Positions 1 to 8,600 of a DNA stretch of 64,000 nt are shown here, piece after piece. The DNA comes from Pseudoalteromonas luteoviolacea (GTDB taxonomy: Bacteria; Pseudomonadota; Gammaproteobacteria; Enterobacterales; Alteromonadaceae), in NCBI RefSeq assembly GCF_000814765.1, contig NZ_JWIC01000007.1, positions 470,081-534,080 of the forward strand, in the 5' to 3' direction. The translations under genes were made by a program, and so were the position numbers. How positions within the stretch are numbered: position 1 is the first letter of the stretch; every line of letters starts with the position of its first letter. The notes below the pieces were generated by a model, which ran no database searches, was not told the origin of the DNA, and saw only the letters and a program-made list of their open reading frames with translations.

Positions 1-10
1 CCATTTATTA

Positions 11-76
11 AACCCAAACTCTTTACTCTAATCCAAACTCTTTACTCTAATCCAAACTCTTTACTCTAATCCAAAT
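11..76. repeat. 19-bp tandem direct repeats at the left edge
   Basis: A 19-bp unit, AATCCAAACTCTTTACTCT, is repeated head to tail: copies at 11-29 (one mismatch), 30-48 and 49-67, then a partial copy at 68-76. The exact periodicity and perfect conservation of two copies suggest a protein-binding array (iteron, incompatibility or partition site). It lies just outside the Ter-like sites. It may extend beyond the window's left boundary. Function not established. Confidence 0.85.
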
Positions 77-183
77 CCTTTTTTATATTTGTAGGCCTAG
101 CGACTATGAAGTTACCTAACTCACTACACATATTATTTCTTATCAATAAATAATTTGAAAATAATACAAAATCTGGTATTTTA

Positions 184-205
184 AAAAGAACACATCATAC
201 TTTTT
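184..205 (-). promoter_or_regulatory. Ter-like site 1 (predicted Tus-binding)
   Basis: On the minus strand this reads AAAAAGTATGATGTGTTC. It shares AAGTATG-n-TGT with the E. coli Ter consensus, including the G of the critical G-C(6) pair. The same core recurs at 284-306 and 367-388. If polarity follows E. coli (the C6 end is non-permissive), it would arrest forks travelling right to left. Function is inferred from the adjacent tus homologue. Confidence 0.7.
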
Positions 206-283
206 GTCTTAATGTAATTTATCAACTATTTATAAAATATTAAAAAAGTCGCCAATAAGTTCTCGAGGTTGTCATCTGAATAT

Positions 284-306
284 TTTTCGGATGATGTGTT
301 CTTAAA
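284..306 (+). promoter_or_regulatory. Ter-like site 2, opposite orientation
   Basis: Plus strand TTCGGATGATGTGTTCTTAA contains the same ATGATGTGTTCTT core as site 1 but inverted relative to sites 1 and 3. The G aligned with Ter position 6 is kept (G290). It would arrest forks moving left to right, that is, forks arriving after travelling round a circular replicon from the origin at 2.5-3.2 kb. Confidence 0.65.
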
Positions 307-366
307 CTGAAACCAATTTCAATTTTATAAATTACATTAGAAAAGTTGTCTATATTTTTATATAAT

Positions 367-388
367 AAAAGGAACACATCATACTTAT
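367..388 (-). promoter_or_regulatory. Ter-like site 3 overlapping the tus leader
   Basis: Minus-strand AAGTATGATGTGTTCC ends about 10 bp before the tus ATG at 398. In E. coli TerB lies in the tus promoter and Tus represses its own gene; the position here suggests the same feedback. It has the same orientation as site 1. Confidence 0.7.
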
Positions 389-397
389 ACATTTATA

Positions 398-1270
398 ATG
401 GCTTCCAAATTTGAATTAAGAAGTAACTTTGATTACTTAAGTGAACAAATAAACTTATTATGTGAGGATCTTAGAATAGCTGAGGTTGTTAATTGTAACT
501 ACTTTCAATTACCCGACGTAACACAAGAAGATGAAAAAAAAGCACCAGATTATATTCAAGTTAATTCCCTATCCGGGAGTGATGCTTTTGAAAAATGTCT
601 CACAGGCTATAAAGATCTATTTGTAGGTGAAAAAAAAAGCAGTAAAATATTAACGCGCCATCCAGGACTTATTTCGGTAAATGATTTTGAAGGGAAGTTA
701 AAAGCTCGACTATTAGAAGTCAATAAAGCAAAAGATAACTTAAAAGAACTCATTCTAAAAATATCGAGCAACGACGCAAGATTCGAAGCAGTACATAATG
801 CAATTCCAAACTTAATTACACTAGCAGCTTATCGAAAAATACACTTTGAAGATGCAATCCCCTACTCTGTCCGATTCACATGGATGAAAAAACATTCAAC
901 AACAACACTGTCTAAAAAACAGGCACTCGAAATGCTCCATAAATCTTCTGGATACTCTAATCCGAGAGTTATTGACCAGCAGAGTTGGCAACAAATTGTA
1001 GAGTCAGAAAAAATTCGAGTATCAAGTTTAAGCGAAAAAAGTAAATTGCGTATAAAAAGGCCAACAAGAGTAACTCCAGAGGTAAACATTCGGTTTACTG
1101 CCAAAAATCGTTACCATGTCAGTGGCGCACTGCCTTTCATCTTATTAAATCCACAAAAAGAAACAAAGGTAGGAACTCTTACTAGCTACAGTGCAAAGAA
1201 CATAGACGTGAGGAAAAAAGATTATTCTTATCTTATAGAGAGGATATATCTTGAAAACTTACAAGATTAA
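398..1270 (+). CDS. tus: Replication terminus site-binding protein (Tus homologue)
   Basis: 290 residues, slightly shorter than E. coli Tus (309). Recalled E. coli Tus aligns over the whole length: LPDVTQEDEK matches LPEVKKEDEH, the RHPGLI stretch matches RLPGVL, IPNLITLAAYR matches LPGLITLNAYR, and SKLRIKRPTRV near residue 220 matches AKLKIKRPVKV, part of the DNA-contacting interdomain strands. Tus binds Ter as a monomer and stops replication forks from one side. Three Ter-like sites precede the gene, one immediately before the ATG, suggesting autoregulation. It is convergent with rep and separated from it by a bidirectional terminator. A terminus protein beside a plasmid-type origin fits unidirectional replication. 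The family call is strong; activity is inferred. Confidence 0.9.
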   Translation: MASKFELRSNFDYLSEQINLLCEDLRIAEVVNCNYFQLPDVTQEDEKKAPDYIQVNSLSGSDAFEKCLTGYKDLFVGEKKSSKILTRHPGLISVNDFEGKLKARLLEVNKAKDNLKELILKISSNDARFEAVHNAIPNLITLAAYRKIHFEDAIPYSVRFTWMKKHSTTTLSKKQALEMLHKSSGYSNPRVIDQQSWQQIVESEKIRVSSLSEKSKLRIKRPTRVTPEVNIRFTAKNRYHVSGALPFILLNPQKETKVGTLTSYSAKNIDVRKKDYSYLIERIYLENLQD

Positions 1271-1292
1271 GTCTCTAAGCAGTATATTTTTT

Positions 1293-1326
1293 AAAAAAGG
1301 CTAATTTAACATAACTAGCCTTTTTT
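1293..1326. terminator. Bidirectional intrinsic terminator between tus and rep
   Basis: AAAAAAGGCTA (1293-1303) pairs with TAGCCTTTTTT (1316-1326) around a 12-nt loop, with a U tract on either strand. It sits between the convergent tus and rep stop codons. Confidence 0.85.
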
Positions 1327-1329
1327 ACT

Positions 1330-2545
1330 TTATTTCTTAACTATTTCTTCTAGAATGTCTTCGTCGATAATTTCAGCAGTTTCAACAAGTCTTTTTCCAC
1401 CCTGAATTTCAATTCGCTTATTGTGTTTATTTAAGGCTAAAATTTCTTCACAAAATTGAGTAGAAGGATGCATTTCATAAACATAATCTACGATACGACC
1501 AGTGTCATCATCTTTGACATTTGAGATATTATATTCAGATATAGCACCTTTTTCGATTAAGTCTTTCATCGTAGTGGTCATATCTCGACGCAATGCTTTT
1601 TAGCTTGTTATCAGTTATTTCGTCTGTAGAGTATATAGAACCATATTTTTCCATTATAGAAAGCAGTCTAAAATGATAGGTTTTACCGGGAGCGGCATAT
1701 CGCCACAAATGATAAAGTCTTAGCATCATCCATCTTGATAATCCGCGTTTCAATTCTTGTGCACTATTAAAGTAGTAACCTTTATACTCTAAGTTATCGA
1801 TCATATTGTGAACAAATGCGTTAAGACAAGCAACGCACTTAATATTACCACCCTGACCTTTTTTACCACTAAAATGCAAGGAAGATAAGAAATTCATATT
1901 AGATTCATAAAAAGAATCATCTACATCTGTATTTTTTGTATCAGTCGCACGATACTTAAAAGACAGTTTAGAACCCTGAAGTGCTTCTAATGACTCTTTA
2001 ATTTGTGGATAAGGCATCGATTGCCCAACAGCTTTTAGCTCTTGGGCTAGTTCATTCATAGAAAAAATAACGGCATATTGAATACCGGACTTAAAATTTA
2101 TTTTTACTATCTTTCCTTTAGAAGCAAGACGAATTAGCGCTCGCTCAACCTTTTCTTCCCTATCAGATGGCCAAACCAAAAACTCTGTTTCTTCACCATC
2201 TTTCTTACTACTTACTACCGCAGGTGTAATTTTTATTTCACCATCGTATAAAATTCCATCTACCTTTTCGGATATTCGTCTTGTAATTATGGTTTTCTTA
2301 GGCGCTTCTTCTAATGGCAACTTTTTATACCCAGAACGAACAAACCTACCCCACAAATCATAATGATTAAAAGTATTTGAATATGCTCTCAGGCCATGAT
2401 TGGTATTTTCGATTGAAATTCGTACATCTTTGTTATCTGTAAAGAGGGCTAAACTTTCGTTATCAATTGCACTCTCAACGCCATGAATTTGACCACGCAG
2501 TGAGTCTGGCAAATTGTCAACAGAGATGTTTACCTTGCGGCTCAT
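1330..2545 (-). CDS. Plasmid-type replication initiator Rep, split by a +1 frame break
   Basis: Likely initiates replication at the iteron origin directly upstream. The first frame (2545 to 1535) gives 336 residues. Residues from about 120 hold a winged-helix-like region (SDREEKVERALIRLASKGK), and around 265 a basic segment containing LKRGLSRWMMLRLYHLWRY. After NKLK near 1600 the frame runs into a short tail without family features. The +1 frame continues as (A)LRRDMTTTMKDLIEKG to 1330, which looks like the second winged helix of a Rep protein. Removing one A from the A5 tract (CTAAAAAGC, minus strand) joins both into 404 residues with no stop. The break could be an assembly error, a real mutation or a programmed/slippage event. 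Start ATG 2545 follows AGGAAG. Exact Rep family not recognised. Confidence 0.75.
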
Positions 2546-2776
2546 GTTTTTACTTCCTGATTCTTCCGACAGCTAATAACAACACATTCAAAGCAAAAAG
2601 TTAATAATTAAAGTTAGTAAAAAACTGATCTGTTCTCAAGTTTTTTCATAGATCAGTATTTTACTTACTAGTACGCTTTCAAAGATCAATTTTTTACTAA
2701 GAGAAGACTAATTTTATGTTTTTTCGGACCAAACATTTTCAAAAAAGGCCTATTTTCCCCTTGTTTGACGCAGGCT

Positions 2777-2785
2777 TGTGCATAA
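2777..2785 (-). promoter_or_regulatory. DnaA box
   Basis: Minus-strand TTATGCACA is a perfect match to the DnaA consensus TTATNCACA. It lies between iterons 3 and 4 of the origin. Confidence 0.7.
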
Positions 2786-2936
2786 CAACAAGCTAATTTA
2801 GTAAAGATCTGATCTATTCGTAGTAAAGATCAGATCTATATATACTAATATTTGTTATTTTTTAAAGGTTTGTTGATAACTACATCATTTTGCTTAGTAT
2901 AATTTTGATCTAACAGGTCAATTTTGTTCATAAGAT

Positions 2937-2945
2937 TGTGGATAA
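2937..2945 (-). promoter_or_regulatory. DnaA box
   Basis: Minus-strand TTATCCACA is the strongest form of the DnaA box. It lies between iterons 6 and 7, 160 bp from the first box. Confidence 0.75.
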
Positions 2946-3253
2946 GCTGTTATTATATAAATAACGTTGGGTGCTGTTAGTATTATTTTGATCTGTCAGT
3001 AGTAATAGATCTGATCTTTACTACGTATTTTGTTGATCTAGATAAAATATTAAAATATATAAAAAACAATGCGTTATGAAACAATTATGCTCCTTTAACC
3101 TTATATACCTATATATTTAAACATACTTAAACTTCTTTATTAAACTTATCAAACTTTAGAAATCACAAATTTTTCGGATGTCTTCTATTTTATAAGTTTA
3201 CCTTTTAATAAGTGGACATTATAATATTATGTATAAACTTAAGGATTATACGT

Positions 3254-4483
3254 ATGTCTATAAATAGCAACGCACTTTCTACTTATAAATTGTTGAAAGC
3301 AACCGCTGAAGTTGCAGAACAATCTCTTGAAGGTCGAATACAACATTATCGAGCACATCTGAAATCTGATGATAAAGAGCTCCGAACTTATACACAAAAA
3401 GCTGCAGCTGATTTATTAGGTGTAAATAATCGCACATTGAAAAGAAGACACGATCAAGGTGACTTTGATCTGTTACAAATTCAAAAAGGTGCCAATGGTC
3501 ACTATGCTTACACTTTAAGTAACATTTTTGCTATGGCTGATATCCTTGGGATCAAAGCTGATCACAGAGACACCAGTGACAAACTCCAAGTTATTGTGAT
3601 TAACAGTTTAAAAGGTGGCTGTGGTAAAACTACTTCTTTAGTTAATCTCGCTGCCGCCCTGGCAACAACGAATATTAAACGTTACAGGATCGGCATAATT
3701 GATCTAGATCCTCAGGGATCATCTTCTAGTTTCTTCCCTTCAAATGATCATGAGCCGATCACTGTTGGCGATCTAATGCGTGACTGTATCGAGTTAGATG
3801 AAGGTGAAACGTGGTCACAGCTCGTTGGTGACTCTTTCCAAAAAACACATATACCTAATATTCGAATTTTACCATCTGGTATGGATGACTTTTACTTCGA
3901 GCACGAAACTGCGACTGAATTAAAAGAATCGAGTGGTTATGAACAAACAAGACATTACCATAAACTTAAGGAACGCGTCATAGAGCCAGTACAAGACGAG
4001 TTCGATATTATCTTAATAGATACAGCGCCTTCTCTTAATTTTATGTTCTATAACGCACTCATGGCGTCTACAGCGATGTTAATTCCTGTTCACCCTGAAG
4101 CTGTTGATTTTGATGCGAACAACAAATATCTAAAAAGGCTTGGGGAGATCTATCATACCGTCGCAGCCCTTGGTCATGAAGGTTGGGACTTCATGCAATT
4201 TTTGGTGACAAACTACGTTAAAGGTAATCACTCCCAACGTGATATTGTGAAAGATGTTAGAACCGCATTTGGCCGCCAAGTTATGAGTTATCCCATTAAT
4301 CATAGTTCTGCAATTACAGCAAGTTCATCTTCTTTCAATACCATCTTCGATCAAAAAACTTCTGATTCACTAGCAAGCAGAGAATCTTTGCTCCGTGCTC
4401 AAGAAAATATTAAAGATGTCGTTGATGAATTAGAAATGCTAATTCGTTCAAATTGGGCCTCAACTCAGTCAAGCTTAGATTAA
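3254..4483 (+). CDS. parA: ParA partition ATPase (type Ia, with N-terminal HTH)
   Basis: 409 residues, the size of the long P1-like ParA class. The N-terminal part has a helix-turn-helix (TQKAAADLLGVNNRTLKRR, about residues 47-65), used in this class to repress the par operon. The ATPase has a deviant Walker A (KGGCGKTT, about 122), Walker A' (IIDLDPQGSS) and Walker B (DIILIDTAPSL). It moves replicon copies apart together with ParB bound at parS. ATG 3254 is preferred over the in-frame GTG 3212 because AAGGA lies about 8 nt upstream. It forms an operon with parB, 18 nt downstream. Confidence 0.95.
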   Translation: MSINSNALSTYKLLKATAEVAEQSLEGRIQHYRAHLKSDDKELRTYTQKAAADLLGVNNRTLKRRHDQGDFDLLQIQKGANGHYAYTLSNIFAMADILGIKADHRDTSDKLQVIVINSLKGGCGKTTSLVNLAAALATTNIKRYRIGIIDLDPQGSSSSFFPSNDHEPITVGDLMRDCIELDEGETWSQLVGDSFQKTHIPNIRILPSGMDDFYFEHETATELKESSGYEQTRHYHKLKERVIEPVQDEFDIILIDTAPSLNFMFYNALMASTAMLIPVHPEAVDFDANNKYLKRLGEIYHTVAALGHEGWDFMQFLVTNYVKGNHSQRDIVKDVRTAFGRQVMSYPINHSSAITASSSSFNTIFDQKTSDSLASRESLLRAQENIKDVVDELEMLIRSNWASTQSSLD

Positions 4484-4501
4484 AAAAACCAAGGTTAAAC
4501 A

Positions 4502-5467
4502 ATGGCTAGAAAACGTAAAAATGACACTCGATTAGATCCCTTTGCAACACCTGTAGAAAATAGCAGCTTGGATGAACTTCTTGGTCAAACAAACGTAGGT
4601 GAAGTTGTAGAAATGCCATCACCTAGCGATCCTAATAGAATGATCAAATTAAAGTGTGAAGTGATCCCATTTTCAAAAATTGAGCATAACACAGCTGTAT
4701 TTGGTCAAAACCGACGAGAGCAATCTTTATTAAACGAAAAATCAGTTGCTGACATTCTGCCTGCAATTAAAAGTGACGGTAGAAATATGCATCCGGCACT
4801 CTGTTGGGAAAAAGATGGGCAGCTTCAAGTCTTATCTGGTTCTAGAAGGCGAAAAGCTTGCCTGATAGCCAAAGCAGACTATGTAGTTTTAACTTCAGAA
4901 GACTTTACCAATGAAGATGCTAAGGTATTAGCTGTTTCTTCAGATCAGTATATCGCTCCGAGCTTATGGGAATTAGGTAAAGCTTATGAACAAACCCGTG
5001 CAAAGTTGCAAGAGGTAGGTAGTAAGGGCTCATATCGTGAAATTGCTGCCATAGAGGGCGTTTCACATACCGCAGTTGCTGATGCTATTAAAGCATACCA
5101 ACACATAAAACGTGATGTCGTTTTGCTTTATCCTACGCCAAACCATTTAGGCCGGGAGGTTGCTAAAAAGCTTATAAACGCCAGTAAAGAGCAACCCGAA
5201 CAGTTTAATACAAAGTTAGCTCAGTTCTCGGAGCAGTCACTTCTTAGTGAAGAAATGAGTGATGAAAAGCGAGCTATTGCTATTACAAAGTACTTAACGA
5301 CATTTAATGATGAGTCTATTAGCCGTTCTGAGGCATTACTTGAAAATAAGTACGTCAAAGTGCAACGCAGTCTTAATTCAGGCGCTATAACTGTAAAAAT
5401 TGATGATAAAGTACTGACAGATAAACGTTTAGAGCAGTTGCAAAAACTGTTAAGTAGTTTTAATTAG
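4502..5467 (+). CDS. parB: ParB partition DNA-binding protein
   Basis: 321 residues. The ParB/Spo0J N-domain is seen around 70-125, with GSRRRKAC matching the arginine-rich GxRRxxA box that binds CTP in this family. A helix-turn-helix follows (SYREIAAIEGVSHTAVADAI, about 175-195). The C-terminal part would be the dimerisation domain. It binds the centromere and works with ParA. No parS was recognised nearby; one may lie in the inverted repeats of the origin or elsewhere. A strong terminator ends the operon. Confidence 0.92.
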   Translation: MARKRKNDTRLDPFATPVENSSLDELLGQTNVGEVVEMPSPSDPNRMIKLKCEVIPFSKIEHNTAVFGQNRREQSLLNEKSVADILPAIKSDGRNMHPALCWEKDGQLQVLSGSRRRKACLIAKADYVVLTSEDFTNEDAKVLAVSSDQYIAPSLWELGKAYEQTRAKLQEVGSKGSYREIAAIEGVSHTAVADAIKAYQHIKRDVVLLYPTPNHLGREVAKKLINASKEQPEQFNTKLAQFSEQSLLSEEMSDEKRAIAITKYLTTFNDESISRSEALLENKYVKVQRSLNSGAITVKIDDKVLTDKRLEQLQKLLSSFN

Positions 5468-5475
5468 TATGTTGC

Positions 5476-5500
5476 GGCCTAGATCTTCTAGGCCTTTTTT
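5476..5500 (+). terminator. Intrinsic terminator after parB
   Basis: GGCCTAG (5476-5482) and CTAGGCC (5488-5494) form a perfect 7-bp stem with a 5-nt loop, followed by TTTTTT. Confidence 0.9.
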
Positions 5501-5613
5501 ATATTTTTTGACATCCAACCAGTCAATTTTTCATAATTTAGTCCCATTTGGCTCTTTAGCTCAAAACGGTAATTTCATATACTGGCCCTTTACGTTTTAT
5601 TACTTGTTAAGAA

Positions 5614-8600
5614 ATGTCCTCGCAGTTATCTAAAGAGCAACTATTAGCTTTATTTGAAGAAATTAAACAGGAACAGTCGTCACAGTTTCCTTTGTCAGAT
5701 CGTTTTTTAAAGCAGTATTTTAATTCTGCTATGTTAACGAAGGCTAAAGAGTACCTAAATGATGACCAGATATCTTTTTTAGAACACAGTGAAGACTTTT
5801 CTAGAATAGATGCACAAGTCCTAGGTAATTATGGCAATACCTTTACGCAGCACATTAAAATTGAGCAAGTTAAAGGTACACCTTCTGTAGAAGCACAGTG
5901 CTCATGTTCTAATAACCCCAAATGCCGTCACATTGCGGCTGTGTTATTAAAACTGAAGGTTGATCACTCTGGTGGTTTTGGAGAGTCTTTCTTAGTCAAT
6001 GATTGGTTTAATGAGCTTTCAGCGCTTCAACAATCAACAGATTTAGATGCATCTAACGTACTTCTGTTTGTCTTAGAGCAACGTGGCAATGAAGTATTAT
6101 TAAACCCAAAAATGTCACCGCATAAGCCGGATGGCCACTACCCGTTAGGGCGTGTGCTCACTGAAAAACAACTTAATGCGCATGTTCCACCCAAAGACAT
6201 TCTTGAAAGTGATTACCGATTGTTCAGTTGGGTACGTTCTCAAAATACACCCGGACATTTTGAATTATCAGGTAAGTGGGGGTTCGCAGCACTCCAACAA
6301 CTAGCCTCAACCAAGCGTTGTTTCTTTGGTAATAGTCGTAAACCACTTCAGTTTGGCCATATGCAGCATTTGCACTTTTCTTGGCAAATAGAGAATAATG
6401 ACTTCAAGTTGGTCAGCCACTTATCTGAAGTTGAGCAATGGCTGTTAATTAAGTCTGATCCGCCCGTGTATCTTGACACTGAAAATATGTTGCTTGGACG
6501 AATCGAGTCGGAACTGAGTGCTAAAGAAATTGCGCATTTACACACTATGCCGACTATCCAAAAGGATAAAATTGAAGCAGTAATAAAACGTTTTCAGGAT
6601 ATCTTTGCTGACAATGTCATTCCACCTCCACAAGGTTATGAAAATTTAATCGATAAAAATAAATTGGTTGCGAAGTTATCAGTCAATGAACGGGAATACA
6701 CACACCTTACGTTGTCATTGTTTGACTCTGCCAAGAAATATTCAACCGAAAAGCAGCTAAATCGATGTGAAAAAATGCTGCTCGGCTTAGGCTTCGAAGC
6801 TCAGGGAGGTGGGTTTAAGCTGCCTGTAGAGGATGAGGTGGCTTATCATTGGTATAACTGTGAAGTAAGACCTTATTTACAAGGTAAGATGTGGCAGGTT
6901 GAAGAAATACAAAGTGCCAAAAAGGTGTTATTGCCTAAAGTCACATTGCAGCTTAAACGTGATAAAAAGCATCATGTTATCGGTAGAGTTATGTTTGATG
7001 ATAGACAAATTCTACTTGATTGGGATAAAGCGCCTTGTCATGAAGTGAACTCTATCGCCAATACATTCCAGTACGTTCAAATAGCTCAGCAATATTATGC
7101 TATTTCGAAAGGCGTGTATGAGGAGTTACTACTACTTAAATCTAGATTTAGTTACTATTTATCTAGTTCTCAATTTAAATTCCCTTTATCTTATGCTAAG
7201 AAACTATTCGAGTTAGATTGTGTAGAAAGTGTCTCAGATGATGCTCGACTCTTAGATTACTTAGCTGAACTTGATAAACCAATAAACACGAATGCCGCTG
7301 CCTTGGCTGATGGACAAGGTCGATTCACTCTAAGAGATTACCAGCTACAAGGTGTAAATTGGCTTAAATTCTTAAACCGGCATCAGCTGGGGGGGATTTT
7401 GGCGGATGATATGGGCCTTGGTAAGACCCTTCAGGTAATCGCGTACTTTATTTCCCAGCACAATACGTTAGTAACTAAACCATCGTTAATTGTATGTCCT
7501 ACCTCTTTGGTGGGTAATTGGCAAAATGAATTTAAGAAATTTGCGCCTCATTTACCTGTACTAACTGTCCATGGCAGCAATCGAGACAAACAATTAAATC
7601 AAGTTGCACAAGCACGTTTTATTATTACAACCTATCCGCTCCTAAAACGTGATTTAGCTCATTACTCAGAATTACATTTTGATTCCATCGTGCTTGATGA
7701 AGCCCAATATATTAAAAATGAAACTGCGCAAATTTCGAAATGTGTAAAGCAGCTTTCTGCGGAGTTCAAACTTTGTATGAGTGGAACACCTGTTGAAAAC
7801 AATTTAATGGAGCTTAAATCCCTCTTAGATTTTGTGATGCCAGATGTACTTGGCACTAAGCAGCAGTTTAAACAAAACTTCCAACTCCCTATTGAAAAAG
7901 AGCGAGATAGTAAGCGAGCTAAAGAGCTTCAATCTCTCATCGCGCCGTTTATTTTACGAAGAACAAAGTCCGAAGTGGTACGAGAGCTACCCGCTAAAAC
8001 CGAGCTGATTAAAAAGCTTGAGTTTATGCCAGAGCAAGCATCACTCTATCAACATGTACAGGGACAAATTGAAACCAGTTTAATTGACCTATTTAAAGAG
8101 CAAGGTGTTGAAAGTAGTAAATTGGCTTTCTTAGATGCACTGCTTAAATTGAGGCAAATTTGTTGCCACCCTGAGTTAGTGGATAAAACTGGTGCACATC
8201 AACAAAGTACTAAATTTAAGTGGTTAAAAGAACATTTACCTATCTTATTAAAAGAAGGTCGAAAAATTATTATTTTTAGTCAATTCACCACGGTTTTGGA
8301 TATGATTTCCGAGTTGTGTGAAGAGATACAAATTCCGTTTACTAAGCTCACAGGGCAAACTCGGCACAGAGACAAAGCGATAGCTCGCTTTACTGAAGGC
8401 GAGGTTGACGTTTTTCTGATCTCTCTGAAGGCTGGCGGCACGGGATTGAATCTAACTCAGGCTGATACGGTGATTCATTTCGACCCCTGGTGGAACCCTG
8501 CAGTTGAAAACCAAGCGACTGATAGAGCGTACCGCATTGGGCAAGATAAGCCTGTATTTGTGTATAAGTTGATTGTTGCCAACTCTATTGAGCAGAAAGT

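Larger units (their letters stand above)
2613..3025. repeat. Origin iterons (20-bp, at least eight copies)
   Basis: Type sequence GTTAGTAAAAAACTGATCTG at 2613-2632 (+). Others: 2649-2668 (-), 2682-2701 (-), 2797-2816 (+), 2819-2838 (+), 2893-2912 (+), 2976-2995 (+) and 3006-3025 (-). The last is identical over 20 bp to the copy at 2819-2838. Core pattern: TTAGTAAA, three variable bases, then CTGATCT. Nearly every copy ends in GATC, so Dam methylation could modulate Rep binding, as for the RctB 12-mers of Vibrio chromosome II. Rep binding is inferred from position. Confidence 0.85.
2546..3253. other. Replication origin region of the chromid
   Basis: About 700 bp of AT-rich, gene-free DNA between divergent rep and parA. 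It carries at least eight copies of a 20-bp iteron in both orientations, two perfect DnaA boxes, many GATC sites and long A/T stretches (3030-3170) suited to unwinding. The rep-iteron-parAB arrangement is typical of plasmid and chromid origins. The initiation site and direction are not visible from sequence. Confidence 0.85.

Noticed and set aside
3172..3190. TTTTTCGGATGTCTTCT resembling Ter-like site 2
   Set aside because: Lacks the full ATGATGTGTTC core; only TTCGGATG is shared.
3212..3253. GTG start extending parA by 14 residues
   Set aside because: No ribosome site ahead of it, and the added residues are hydrophobic and unlike ParA; ATG 3254 has AAGGA.
5463..5478. AATTAGTATGTTG at the parB stop codon equals the first 13 bases of E. 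coli TerA/B
   Set aside because: The rest of the Ter site does not match, it overlaps parB's stop and a terminator stem, and in this orientation it would block the very forks expected to leave the origin. The local Ter form (ATGATGTGTTC) is different.
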